Shown here: positions 51,919 to 59,993 of the stretch, piece after piece
Position numbering within the stretch: position 1 is the first letter of the stretch
Layout of the letters: every line of letters starts with the position of its first letter
DNA from: Synergistaceae bacterium
Lineage (GTDB): Bacteria; Synergistota; Synergistia; Synergistales; Synergistaceae
Direction: 5' to 3'
Length of the DNA: 64,000 nt
NCBI GenBank assembly: GCA_030533085.1
Contig: JAUNJZ010000006.1
Location: forward strand, 1-64,000
Notes under the pieces: model-generated
Told to the model about the DNA's origin: nothing
What the model saw: only the letters and a program-made list of their open reading frames with translations
The model's database searches: none
Position numbers and translations under genes: made by a program

Positions 51919-53274
51919 TTAATTTTCCACCTCGCTGACGATACGCGCTCCCTGCGCGTTTATTTCTTTGATTATTCCGTCGATAGAGGCGTGGACGTTT
52001 GAAGATATCCCCTCCGCCGCCCTGCCTATCAGCTCTCCGCGGCTCACCCGCGCCCCGGCTTCCGCCACGGGCGACGCGGCGCGGCCTATTCCCTGCCGCA
52101 TTGGGATGTAGACCTCCTTCGGGCTGTACCTTACGCAGCGGTCGGCGTGGAGCGGATAGTATTTGAGTAAATCAAGTCTCGCCGCAAGACGCTCCGTCGG
52201 TATGAGCCGCTGGCTGAAAGAGCTGCGCGCCTTTGGGTGCGGGTTCGGCTTCTGGTCCAGGCCGCGCGCGCGGAGCACTCCTTTGAAGTATTCATTGACG
52301 CGGCGCGGCGACAGCCCCATCGGGCAGGCGTACAGCTCGCATATACCGCAGCCGCAGCAGTTGAGCGCGTCGCCGAAGGCTCTGACGAATTCCTCGCTGT
52401 TTTTTATCTGTCCCTCGCACCAGAGGCCGCGCATTACGACGTGAGGCTCCATCTCGTGGCCGATGAGCCAGCGCGGGCACAGATCCGTGCAGTAGCGGCA
52501 CTGTATGCAGGCGCTGCGGGATTGCAGCCTGATCCTCGCCATTTTCAGCTGCGAGCGTTTTATCAGATAGTGATCCGGCGGCAGCACGAGGATATTTCCC
52601 GTCGTCTTCGTCACCACCGCCTTGTCTATCCTCTCCGGCTCCGCGAGCGTCAGCCCCATCATCGGGCCGCCGTTGATTACGGCGTAATCCGTGAGCGACG
52701 GGGCGGCGAGCGCGACGCATTCACGAAAGGAGGTCCCTATCGGAGTCTCTATCATCAGCGGTTCTCCGACCTCTCCCGTTACGGAGAGATATTTATCTGT
52801 GACGGGGCTGCCGAGCAGCGCCTCGTAAACGCTGCGCACTGTGCCGACATTGTCAACCACGCAGCCTACGTCCAGCGGCAGGCCGCGGGCGGGGACGCAG
52901 CGTCCCGTGACGTAGTAGACCATCACCTGCTCGTCTCCCGCCGGATAGAAGGAGGGCATAGTCACTATCTCGATTTTCGCCTCTAGCTCCCTTATCGCCT
53001 CTTTGAGCGCCGCTATCTCGCGTTCGTACTTCGCCTTTGTCGCGATGACCACGCGCTCCGCCCCCACCTGGGCGGCGGCGGCCGCCGCTCCGGCCGCTAT
53101 CTGGCGCGGGAATGTGCGCATGAGATATTTATCCGTCTCTATCAGCGGTTCGCACTCCGCGGCGTTGACTATGTAGCATTCAGCCTTGCCGCGCAGCTTT
53201 GCCCATGTGGGAAAGCCCGCGCCGCCCTCGCCTACCACCCCCGCCTGAAAGACGGCCTCCAGCAGCCCGGTCAC
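51919..53274 (-). CDS. PduS-like electron-transfer/cobalamin reductase
   Basis: The product is 451 residues, RnfC/NuoF-like. AGVVGEGGAGFPTWAKL starts the flavin-binding half; two [4Fe-4S] motifs are CIQCRYCTDLCP (near 272) and CCGCGICELYACP (near 318); a barrel-sandwich domain closes the chain. PduS reduces cob(II)alamin and probably passes electrons to or from the PduT cluster. GTG at 53274 is used because AAGGGG lies nine bases before it; a start at 53310 would overlap eutN. No EUT-specific target helix is visible. Confidence 0.9.
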   Translation of the reverse strand: MTGLLEAVFQAGVVGEGGAGFPTWAKLRGKAECYIVNAAECEPLIETDKYLMRTFPRQIAAGAAAAAAQVGAERVVIATKAKYEREIAALKEAIRELEAKIEIVTMPSFYPAGDEQVMVYYVTGRCVPARGLPLDVGCVVDNVGTVRSVYEALLGSPVTDKYLSVTGEVGEPLMIETPIGTSFRECVALAAPSLTDYAVINGGPMMGLTLAEPERIDKAVVTKTTGNILVLPPDHYLIKRSQLKMARIRLQSRSACIQCRYCTDLCPRWLIGHEMEPHVVMRGLWCEGQIKNSEEFVRAFGDALNCCGCGICELYACPMGLSPRRVNEYFKGVLRARGLDQKPNPHPKARSSFSQRLIPTERLAARLDLLKYYPLHADRCVRYSPKEVYIPMRQGIGRAASPVAEAGARVSRGELIGRAAEGISSNVHASIDGIIKEINAQGARIVSEVEN

Positions 53275-53278
53275 GGAG

Positions 53279-53557
53279 TTAGTCCCCTTCTCCGAGCTCG
53301 AAGTTGTCAACGATGGCGACGACGGTGGCGTCTACCGGTATCGACATGTTTCCGGCGGCGCTGCGCGCGGAGCTGCCGCCTACGATCAGGACGGTCTCGC
53401 CGAAGCCGGCTCCTATCAGGTCTGCCGCGACTATAGGCGCGCCGTCCGCCTTTCCGGTCGTGATATCGACGCACTGCAATATCAGGAGAGTCAGCCCCGA
53501 CAGCCTGGCGTCCTTGCGCGTCGCCCATATATTTCCTATCACTCTGGCAACTTTCAT
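53279..53557 (-). CDS. eutN: EutN/CcmL-family BMC vertex protein
   Basis: The product is 92 residues, the pentameric BMC-P that caps shell vertices. MKVARVIGNIWATRKD, LVIxDLIGAGFGE-type AADLIGAGFGETVLIVGGSSAR and PVDATVVAIVDNFEL are family features. Next gene follows within four bases of its stop. Confidence 0.95.
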   Translation of the reverse strand: MKVARVIGNIWATRKDARLSGLTLLILQCVDITTGKADGAPIVAADLIGAGFGETVLIVGGSSARSAAGNMSIPVDATVVAIVDNFELGEGD

Positions 53558-53572
53558 GCTATATCTTTTCTC

Positions 53573-54268
53573 CTATCCGCGTATTATCTCCACTCCGTGA
53601 TTCGCGGCGTACTCTTTGGCCATATCTGTGACTATCGCGCGCTGTGGGATCGATACGCTTCCCGCTCCGCCGCAGTAAGCGGCGTTGATGTCGCGCTCCG
53701 TTACGACCCTCTTTTCTATCCGGGCGCAGCCCGCGCGCGGCTGCGGCTCCGGCCGCGGCGCTGAGGTGAGCTCCAGCAGCAGCGGCAAAAGCTCATCGTA
53801 GCCGCATATCGTGACGTTGGAGCGCTGCAAAAATTCCAGCTTTTTCAGCATCATCTCATAGTAGGGCTGCGGGGCGGTCATCATATAGCCGTATATCTCC
53901 ACCGCCTCTTTCGGCAGCCAGAGCTTTTTTCCCAGCAGTATCGCGCGGACGGCCGCCTCTGTGTAGGGGGTGTCCTCTATCCCCGACGCTATCTTCGCCA
54001 GAGAGCCGCAGTCCATGTTGAAGAGGACGACGGCGGAATATTCCCTGATATCGCCGGCGTATTGCTGCGAAAAAGAGCTCTCCACGTCGTAGCGTTCAAG
54101 CAGCGCGGGGGCGCTTCTGAATTGCTGGCAGAGGGGGCCGTCCTCGCGCGCCAGTACAAGCAGTCTGGCTTTTCCGGGGCGTGAGGCCGCGCTTCCGTTC
54201 AGCTCCTGATTTTGCAATTTATCGCTCACTCTGTTGACTATCTCAAGAACAAGGTCGTCATAATTCAT
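53573..54268 (-). CDS. TIGR02536-type ethanolamine utilization protein
   Basis: The product is 231 residues, a family seen only in EUT-type loci. It resembles a flavoprotein fold in residues 35-170 (RLLVLAREDGPL; LFNMDCGSLAKIASGIEDTP); the C-terminal part has DINAAYCGGAGSVSIPQRAI. Function is not known. Its first 18 residues form an amphipathic helix (YDDLVLEIVNRVSDKL) like a cargo-targeting peptide, so it is probably inside the shell. Confidence 0.8.
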   Translation of the reverse strand: MNYDDLVLEIVNRVSDKLQNQELNGSAASRPGKARLLVLAREDGPLCQQFRSAPALLERYDVESSFSQQYAGDIREYSAVVLFNMDCGSLAKIASGIEDTPYTEAAVRAILLGKKLWLPKEAVEIYGYMMTAPQPYYEMMLKKLEFLQRSNVTICGYDELLPLLLELTSAPRPEPQPRAGCARIEKRVVTERDINAAYCGGAGSVSIPQRAIVTDMAKEYAANHGVEIIRG

Positions 54269-54305
54269 CTTTTTCCCTCCTTCGCGGAAAATTTTTCAGC
54301 CGCCG

Positions 54306-55124
54306 TCAGATTTTACAGTTCATCGCTATGCCGGCGGGGGTGACGAGGAAAGGGTCGTCGGGCTTGATAGTCTTTATTCCCGTGACCTTCTCGAATATTC
54401 CCTCTATGCCTGTGAGACAGCTTGTGCCGCCGCAGAGGTATATGCTTTCTGTCTCCTCTTTTTTTATATTCCGCGCAACTATCGTGGCCATCTTTTCAAT
54501 TACGGGGCGCACTATCGGCAGTATCTCCGCGTGTCGGCCGTAGTCCTGCTTTATCGCCTCGGCCTGCGCGAAGGATATATGATAATTTCCGGCCAGCACG
54601 AGCGAGAGGTGTGTCCCTCCGGTCGGTTCGTCGTAAATTTTTTCGATGCGCCCATCTCTGAGTACGGCGAGGCCGGTCGTTCCGCCGCCGATATCAACGA
54701 CGACGCCGTTGTCTATCCGGTATACGGAATTGGCGGCTGTCGGCTCGTCCAGTATATCCGTAACCTCCAGGCCGGCCCCCTCCGCTATGTATTGATGCGT
54801 GCGCGCGCTGCTTTCCGTACCGGCCGGCATAGCTATGGCGCAGCTTGTCAGCTCGCGCTCCAGCCGCTTTTCAAGCTGCGCCTTCAGCCTGCGCACGACG
54901 GTAAGCGCACCGTGATAATCGACTACCACTCCGTCTTTGAGCACGCCGGCCGCCTCTTTCACACAGGCGACAGGGTTGTCGTTCTCGTCCAGTACGGCCA
55001 GAACGATATAGGCTGTGCCGAGGTCGAGCCCGGTCTTTAGCTTGTCCCCCGCGGGGCGAAAGCTCTTTTTCTCCGAGGCGGCGACGCGCGCCATGTAGTC
55101 GTTGACCCTCTTCAGCTCCATCAC
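54306..55124 (-). CDS. eutJ: EutJ chaperone-like protein
   Basis: The product is 272 residues, Hsp70/actin-fold. GLDLGTAYIVLAVLDE, VVDIGGGTTGLAVL and YLCGGTSCLTGIEGIFE are phosphate and adenosine contacts. EutJ is thought to help fold or assemble EUT enzymes. It overlaps the pduL stop by four bases (ATGA). Confidence 0.92.
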   Translation of the reverse strand: MMELKRVNDYMARVAASEKKSFRPAGDKLKTGLDLGTAYIVLAVLDENDNPVACVKEAAGVLKDGVVVDYHGALTVVRRLKAQLEKRLERELTSCAIAMPAGTESSARTHQYIAEGAGLEVTDILDEPTAANSVYRIDNGVVVDIGGGTTGLAVLRDGRIEKIYDEPTGGTHLSLVLAGNYHISFAQAEAIKQDYGRHAEILPIVRPVIEKMATIVARNIKKEETESIYLCGGTSCLTGIEGIFEKVTGIKTIKPDDPFLVTPAGIAMNCKI

Positions 55125-55774
55125 AATATCGGCCTCTGTCTGATTATCTGTCCAAGCGTGAAGCCGCTGACGTTGGCGGCGTTGGCCTCGTCAAAGTCGA
55201 TGTGCATACGATAGCTGTATTTGTCGCTCACGCGCAGCACGACGTCCTGCAATATGACGGGCCTGTCTGTGAAGAGCTGTACGCTGACTATCTCATTATC
55301 ATGAAAGCCGAGAGTCTGCGCTGTAGAGAGCGGCACATGGACGTGGCGCTGCGCCACTATCACTCCCTGCTCTATCGTGACGGAGCCCTTCGGCCCCTCT
55401 ATCGTGATGCGTCCGCTGCCGTCAAGGTGCCCTGACTCGCGCAGCGGCGCCTGAACGCCGAGAGCTATGCAGTCGCTCCGTGAAAGCTCTACCTGCGTCT
55501 CGCCGCGAAATGGGCCTAGGACTGCGACGCGCTCCATCCGCCCCTTTGGCGTTATCAGATTCACGCGCTCCTCCGAGAGGTACTGTCCGGGCTGAGAGAG
55601 CGGCCTTTTAGGCGTCAGATCCCCATTTGTATCCCCGAAGAGTATCTCCCAGTCTTTTTTTGAAAGATGTACGTGACGCGCCGAGACCTCTACCTCGACA
55701 AAGCCGGCGTCTGCGACGGCTTCGAGGACGCGGCTCACTATTTCGGCGGTCAGCGCTTTGGAGGCCGCCGTCAT
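55121..55774 (-). CDS. pduL: PduL-type phosphotransacylase (EutD role)
   Basis: The product is 217 residues, a PTAC domain pair with zinc histidines in SARHVHLSKKD and IVAQRHVHVP. It converts acetyl-CoA and phosphate to acetyl-phosphate, the ATP-yielding step, and recycles CoA inside the shell. In many EUT2 loci PduL replaces the classic EutD. An N-terminal amphipathic helix (LTAEIVSRVLEAVAD) looks like an encapsulation peptide. Overlaps eutT. Confidence 0.93.
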   Translation of the reverse strand: MTAASKALTAEIVSRVLEAVADAGFVEVEVSARHVHLSKKDWEILFGDTNGDLTPKRPLSQPGQYLSEERVNLITPKGRMERVAVLGPFRGETQVELSRSDCIALGVQAPLRESGHLDGSGRITIEGPKGSVTIEQGVIVAQRHVHVPLSTAQTLGFHDNEIVSVQLFTDRPVILQDVVLRVSDKYSYRMHIDFDEANAANVSGFTLGQIIRQRPIL

Positions 55775-56550
55775 AGCTTATGCTCCTCCAGATAGAGGCA
55801 CATCATGATATGAACGGCGCTCGACAGGCGGTTGAATATCTCAAGGATATCCGGCCTTTCATATTCGCGCCCATTTTTGAAGGCGTTCACGGCGGCCACC
55901 TCCGCCTCGCGCGCCGCCGCGCGCAGCTGGTTCAGCAGGGCGTAGGCCAGCCCCATTTTGTAATCGGGCAGACGCATGTACTGCACGTGATAATATTTCA
56001 TCGGCGCGTGGGAGCGCTCGCGCAGCTCCGCCGGCGTGAGGCCGATTATCTTTTCTATGCGCAGAGGCTCGTTGAGCGCGTCGCAGCGCATTATTTCGCG
56101 CAGTACGGAGAGTATTTCACCGAGGCCGGCTATCGTCTTTTCGTTGCCTCCGCGTTCGCTGAGCAGCGCCTGATCGACGACGATGAGCGCCTGAAGGCTG
56201 TCCAGCTTGCCGCGAAAGGCTATCCGCGGGTTGTTCTTAACTACGAGAACGTCGTCAAAGAGCTGGGTCATATATTCCGGCTTCTCCGCGTAGAGCGCCC
56301 CCGTTTCGTAATCTCTGTATTTAGCTGTTATCTGCATCGTTCCACTCAACACACCTTCGGCGGGGGGCGCGCTCTGCGGCTGCGGAGCCGCGGGGGCGCT
56401 CCCCTTGCATATCTTTATTTTTTTCTGCTGCAAATACTCGCGCGCCGCGGGAGAGAGCATCTTGCCCTCCGGTACGTAATATTCCCCGGCCTCGCTGTGT
56501 CTCAGCTCGTCGCGCAGCATCGCTTCCGTAATTACTTTCAATGGGATCAA
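55771..56550 (-). CDS. eutT: EutT cob(I)alamin adenosyltransferase, no metal motif seen
   Basis: The product is 259 residues. GEYYVPEGKMLSPAAREYLQ and KPEYMTQLFDD match EutT, which makes adenosylcobalamin for EutBC. The Fe(II)-binding H-x11-CC-x2-C motif of enterobacterial EutT is not present; only single cysteines appear (ICKG, MRCD, MMCL). A metal-motif-free EutT type is known from some Firmicutes. Adenosylation should still be possible but with a different mechanism. Confidence 0.88.
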   Translation of the reverse strand: MIPLKVITEAMLRDELRHSEAGEYYVPEGKMLSPAAREYLQQKKIKICKGSAPAAPQPQSAPPAEGVLSGTMQITAKYRDYETGALYAEKPEYMTQLFDDVLVVKNNPRIAFRGKLDSLQALIVVDQALLSERGGNEKTIAGLGEILSVLREIMRCDALNEPLRIEKIIGLTPAELRERSHAPMKYYHVQYMRLPDYKMGLAYALLNQLRAAAREAEVAAVNAFKNGREYERPDILEIFNRLSSAVHIMMCLYLEEHKL

Positions 56551-56568
56551 CTCCTCCCGGCGCCCTTT

Positions 56569-56853
56569 TTATTTTTTCAGTGTCGGAAGCAGGTAATCCA
56601 CCTCGTCAGCCGGACGCGGTATCACATGTACGGAAAGCAGCTCTCCGACCCTCTCCGCCGCCGCCGCGCCTGCGTCCGTCGCGGCCTTGACCGCTCCGAC
56701 GTCGCCGCGTACCATAACGGTGACGAGACCGCCGCCGACATATACGTCGCCCGTCAGATTTACATTGGCGGCTTTGACCATAGCGTCCGCTGCCTCTATC
56801 GCCGGTACTAGCCCTCTTGTCTCTATCATTCCAAGCGCCTGCTGGTCGGCCAT
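56569..56853 (-). CDS. eutM: EutM-like hexameric BMC shell protein (copy 1)
   Basis: The product is 94 residues, one BMC domain: [36 protein letters not shown] and the tail [16 protein letters not shown]. It tiles the shell facets; the central pore passes small substrates. It is about 91% identical to copy 2, and the coding DNA shares a 126-base block with two mismatches. SD-like GATGAGTGAG lies before the ATG. Confidence 0.95.
   Translation of the reverse strand: MADQQALGMIETRGLVPAIEAADAMVKAANVNLTGDVYVGGGLVTVMVRGDVGAVKAATDAGAAAAERVGELLSVHVIPRPADEVDYLLPTLKK
56611..56736 (-). repeat. 126-base near-identical block in eutM copy 1
   Basis: This stretch matches 56986-57111 with only two mismatches, while flanking parts of both genes differ more. 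It reflects recent duplication or gene conversion. Confidence 0.8.
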
Positions 56854-56925
56854 ATCTCACTCATCCCTTTCTCTTCCGTCTCTTCGGCCGCCCGCACCGG
56901 CGGACGGCCCCTTGCGCTGCAGCTG

Positions 56926-57228
56926 CTATTCCTGTATCGAGGCCGGTATCTTCAGGCTGGGAAGGAGGTAATCGACCTCTTCCGCCGGACGCGGTATCAC
57001 ATGAACGGAAAGCAGCTCTCCGACCCTCTCCGCCGCCGCCGCGCCTGCGTCCGTCGCGGCCTTGACCGCTCCGACGTCGCCGCGCACCATAACGGTGACG
57101 AGACCGCCGCCCACCTGGACTTTCCCTATCAGGTTGACGTTCGCCGCCTTGACCATAGCGTCCGCCGCCTCTATCGCCGGTACCAGTCCCTTTGTCTCTA
57201 TCATTCCAAGCGCCTGCTGATTCATCAT
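56926..57228 (-). CDS. eutM: EutM-like hexameric BMC shell protein (copy 2)
   Basis: The product is 100 residues, near-identical to copy 1 through residue 90, with differences at the ends and at 33-37 ([11 protein letters not shown] versus [11 protein letters not shown]) and a longer tail LKIPASIQE. Those changes lie near the pore and edge and could change pore character. Both copies likely mix in one shell. AGGAGG precedes the ATG. Confidence 0.95.
   Translation of the reverse strand: MMNQQALGMIETKGLVPAIEAADAMVKAANVNLIGKVQVGGGLVTVMVRGDVGAVKAATDAGAAAAERVGELLSVHVIPRPAEEVDYLLPSLKIPASIQE
56986..57111 (-). repeat. 126-base near-identical block in eutM copy 2
   Basis: Partner of 56611-56736; two mismatches in 126 bases. 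Confidence 0.8.
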
Positions 57229-57275
57229 TTTTTTATCCTCCTGTTTCTTATTGATTTACCGTTTGCCGTCAAGGC

Positions 57276-58763
57276 TCAAAATGCTTTGAGCCGCTTCAAT
57301 ATCTCCGCCACGACCATATCTACGTCCACGTTAGCCATGGAGGGGGTTCCGAGGCTGCTTTCGCATATTCCGTCCGGGCATTCCGGCATCGAAGCCTTTA
57401 TCTCCGCCAGAGTGCGTATCGGATAGGCGACAAAGCGCCTGTTTATCAGATTCAGCGGCCCTACGTTGTCGGAGGTCGAGCTTCCCCCCTCCGCTCCGCA
57501 GCCAAGTGTCAGCGCAGGAGGCAGCCCCGTCGTCGCGCCGATACCGCCGAATGTGCTGCCGGTGTTTACTATGATGCGCGTCGCCGGTATGCGGCGGGCG
57601 AAGTAGCTCACTATTTCCTCGTTCTGCGTGTGGATGGAGAAGGTGTGTCCTGCCCCTTCGTAGTGCAGTATCTCTTCGCATTTTTCGCAGACCGCTTTGC
57701 AGTCCGGCGCGGTGAAGAAGGCCAGTATCGGGGCAAGCTTTTCGTTTGAATAGGGATGTCCCCGCCCCACGCCGTCTTCCATAGCGACGATTATCTTTGT
57801 GCCGTTCGGTATGGAAATATTCGCAAGCCCCGCGATGACCTGCGCGTTTCTGCCGACGATCTCCGGGTTCATCGTGCCGTTCGCGCGCAGGATATATTTG
57901 CCGAGCTGTTCGCGCTCCTCCGCGTTGAGGAAATAGCAGCCCTGGCTTTCCATTTCGGCCTTTACCTGCGCGAAGTAGTCGTCCGTGCATATTATTGACT
58001 GCTCCGAGGCGCATACCGTGCCGTTGTCGAATGTCTTTGAGGCGACTATCTGCCGCACCGCGAGTTTAAGATCCGCCGACTGCTCGATGAAAGATGGGCC
58101 GTTGCCGGGGCCGACGCCTATCGCCGGAGTTCCCGATGAGTAGGCGGCGCGCACCATGGCCGCTCCGCCTGTGGCCAGTATCAGCGCCACATCTGTGTGG
58201 CGCATCAGCGAATCTGTCGCCTCTATCGTCGGCGTTGTGATGCAGCAGACGAGATTTTCATCTCCGCCGGCTTCGCTTATCGCCTGGCGTATCACTTTGA
58301 CCGATTCCAGAATGCATCTTTTTGCCTGCGGGTGCGGCGAGAATACTATCGCGTTGCCCGCTTTGATCGATATCAGAGCCTTGTAAAAGGCTGTTGACGT
58401 GGGATTTGTGGAGGGGATAAGCCCCGCTATCACTCCAAGCGGCACAGCGATGGTACGCAGCCTTTTTTCAGGCTCCCAGCCTATCACGCCGACCGTTTTC
58501 AGCTCTTTGATGTATTCGTAGACGCTGCGGCTCGCGAATACGTTTTTTATCTTCTTGTCCGCCGGGACGCCGAAGCCAGTCTCTTCCCAGGCCATCACGC
58601 CCAGTCGCTCGGCGTTGCGCACTCCCGCGCGGGCTATCGATTTGCAGAGACGATCGACATATTCCTGATCCTTCTCTGCAAGGGTGGCCTGCGCCTCTTT
58701 CGCTGCGCCGACCAGTTCGCGCACCTCCTGTACGGACAGAAGGTCTTTATCACGCAGCTGCAT
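57276..58763 (-). CDS. eutE: CoA-acylating acetaldehyde dehydrogenase EutE
   Basis: The product is 495 residues. The catalytic Cys is in DNGTVCASEQS near 250; GVGPGNGPSFIE and VIAGLIPSTNPTSTA are aldehyde-dehydrogenase motifs. It converts acetaldehyde, CoA and NAD+ to acetyl-CoA. There is no long N-terminal targeting tail. A C-terminal tail after residue 460 ends in VDVDMVVAEILKRLKAF, an amphipathic helix that may be the encapsulation peptide. One base from the upstream gene. Confidence 0.95.
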   Translation of the reverse strand: MQLRDKDLLSVQEVRELVGAAKEAQATLAEKDQEYVDRLCKSIARAGVRNAERLGVMAWEETGFGVPADKKIKNVFASRSVYEYIKELKTVGVIGWEPEKRLRTIAVPLGVIAGLIPSTNPTSTAFYKALISIKAGNAIVFSPHPQAKRCILESVKVIRQAISEAGGDENLVCCITTPTIEATDSLMRHTDVALILATGGAAMVRAAYSSGTPAIGVGPGNGPSFIEQSADLKLAVRQIVASKTFDNGTVCASEQSIICTDDYFAQVKAEMESQGCYFLNAEEREQLGKYILRANGTMNPEIVGRNAQVIAGLANISIPNGTKIIVAMEDGVGRGHPYSNEKLAPILAFFTAPDCKAVCEKCEEILHYEGAGHTFSIHTQNEEIVSYFARRIPATRIIVNTGSTFGGIGATTGLPPALTLGCGAEGGSSTSDNVGPLNLINRRFVAYPIRTLAEIKASMPECPDGICESSLGTPSMANVDVDMVVAEILKRLKAF

Positions 58764-58764
58764 T

Positions 58765-59322
58765 TTATCTCTCCTCTTCTCTCATGATCGCATCTATCAG
58801 CGTCGCCTTTGAAAGCTTCCTGATCTTCTCCGCGTTCATTCCGGGAATGTTCATCTGGCGGACGAAGGCGCGCAGCTCCTTGAGCGTCATCGCTTCAAGC
58901 TCTTCTCTGGCCGCGCGCTCCTCACGCGCCAGCTCTTTTTCTATCTCCTCAAGCGCTCCTGGGCTGCCGCCGGCTCCGCTCTCCGCTATCATCGGCAGAG
59001 AGGCGGAGGCCGGGCCTTTATCAGCGTGCGGGGGCTTCGGAGCGCTCAGCGGAGAGCGTGGGGATTCTTCGAGAAGCCACGCCAGCTGAGCGGCGGGACG
59101 AGGTATCAGCGAGGATGAGAGCAGCGCACTCCCCATCGACCCGCGCACGGCGGAGAGTGCGGCGGATACGGCTCCGACGCCGCCGGTGACAAAGACGGAG
59201 ACGAGGCCGCCGCCGTTCAGCGAACAGCTTTGCAGCGAAACGTCGGCCGCCTTGAGAGCGATGTCGAGCGCGTCTATCGCCGGCACGTAGCCGTAAAACT
59301 CCATCAGTCCCAGCGCGTTCAT
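58765..59322 (-). CDS. BMC shell protein with Rho-N/SAP-like C-terminal domain (EutK-like)
   Basis: The product is 185 residues: a BMC domain (about 1-88; LMEFYGYVPAIDALDIALKA, VIPRPxxQL-type SSLIPRPAAQLAWLLE), a Pro/Ala/Ser linker (90-115), a charged helix (EEIEKELAREERAAREE) and a short domain, MTLKELRAFVRQMNIPGMNA plus KIRKLSKATLIDAIM, fitting Rho-N/SAP nucleic-acid-binding folds. EutK of enterobacteria also has an extra nucleic-acid-binding-like domain. This architecture suggests a link between shell and RNA or DNA; the tail's role is inference. Confidence 0.85.
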   Translation of the reverse strand: MNALGLMEFYGYVPAIDALDIALKAADVSLQSCSLNGGGLVSVFVTGGVGAVSAALSAVRGSMGSALLSSSLIPRPAAQLAWLLEESPRSPLSAPKPPHADKGPASASLPMIAESGAGGSPGALEEIEKELAREERAAREELEAMTLKELRAFVRQMNIPGMNAEKIRKLSKATLIDAIMREEER

Positions 59323-59325
59323 CTT

Positions 59326-59976
59326 TTATGCCCTTGGGTTGTCCGCCACGTATTCAACGGCGGCGGCGAAGGCCTCGCAGGCCGCCTTGCAGGCTGACTG
59401 GCTGCCTGTCAGCAGCCCGCCGCCGAAGTTCGTCTCCGACGGCGGCGCGTAGAATACGCACATGCGCACGTCAGCCGCCTTTATTGCCGCGTCGAGGCCG
59501 TAGACGGCCTCAAGAGGCGGCGCGATAAGATAGGCAAGCGGCTCCCCCTCCGGTATCCCGGCGGCTTTTGAAAGATAAGAGCCGGTGCGCGAGATGCAGA
59601 AGGCGTAATATGGGACAGAATCGTCGTCGTTCGCCGATACGAAATGCGCCACATTTTCTATCATCTCCACAGCGGCGGAGAGGCCGCTTTTGACCTCGGC
59701 GGGGTTCGGCCCCGCGAGGATTCCTATTATCTCTCCGGCGAACTTCGTCGTCGCGTTCGGCGCGCCGGCATAGAAGCTTTTCGCGTAGACCACTTCAACG
59801 TCGGCCGCCTTTGTCGCCTCGTCAAGCGCCGTGTATGTAACGTCGTCCGAGTCCGCCGTTATCAGCGCCAGCGAGCGCATTCCGGGCGACAGCCCCAGGT
59901 CCTTCGCCAGAGAGGGATCGACGTTGGGTATTATTTTCGTTGCCAGTACATTTGCCTTTAAGGGATCTCTTTTCAT
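59326..59976 (-). CDS. eutL: EutL, trimeric tandem-BMC shell protein
   Basis: The product is 216 residues. VLATKIIPNVDPSLAKDLGL, KAADVEVVYAKSFYAGA and SETNFGGGLLTGSQSACKA are EutL features. Trimers have a gated pore for larger metabolites such as cobalamin. ATG 59976; gap to eutC is short. Confidence 0.95.
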   Translation of the reverse strand: MKRDPLKANVLATKIIPNVDPSLAKDLGLSPGMRSLALITADSDDVTYTALDEATKAADVEVVYAKSFYAGAPNATTKFAGEIIGILAGPNPAEVKSGLSAAVEMIENVAHFVSANDDDSVPYYAFCISRTGSYLSKAAGIPEGEPLAYLIAPPLEAVYGLDAAIKAADVRMCVFYAPPSETNFGGGLLTGSQSACKAACEAFAAAVEYVADNPRA

Positions 59977-59993
59977 AACCCGTGCCTCCTCGA

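Noticed and set aside
55780-56811. 343-codon plus-strand frame opposite eutT/eutM
   Set aside because: Shadow of the minus-strand genes; Arg/His/Tyr-rich composition with no family match.
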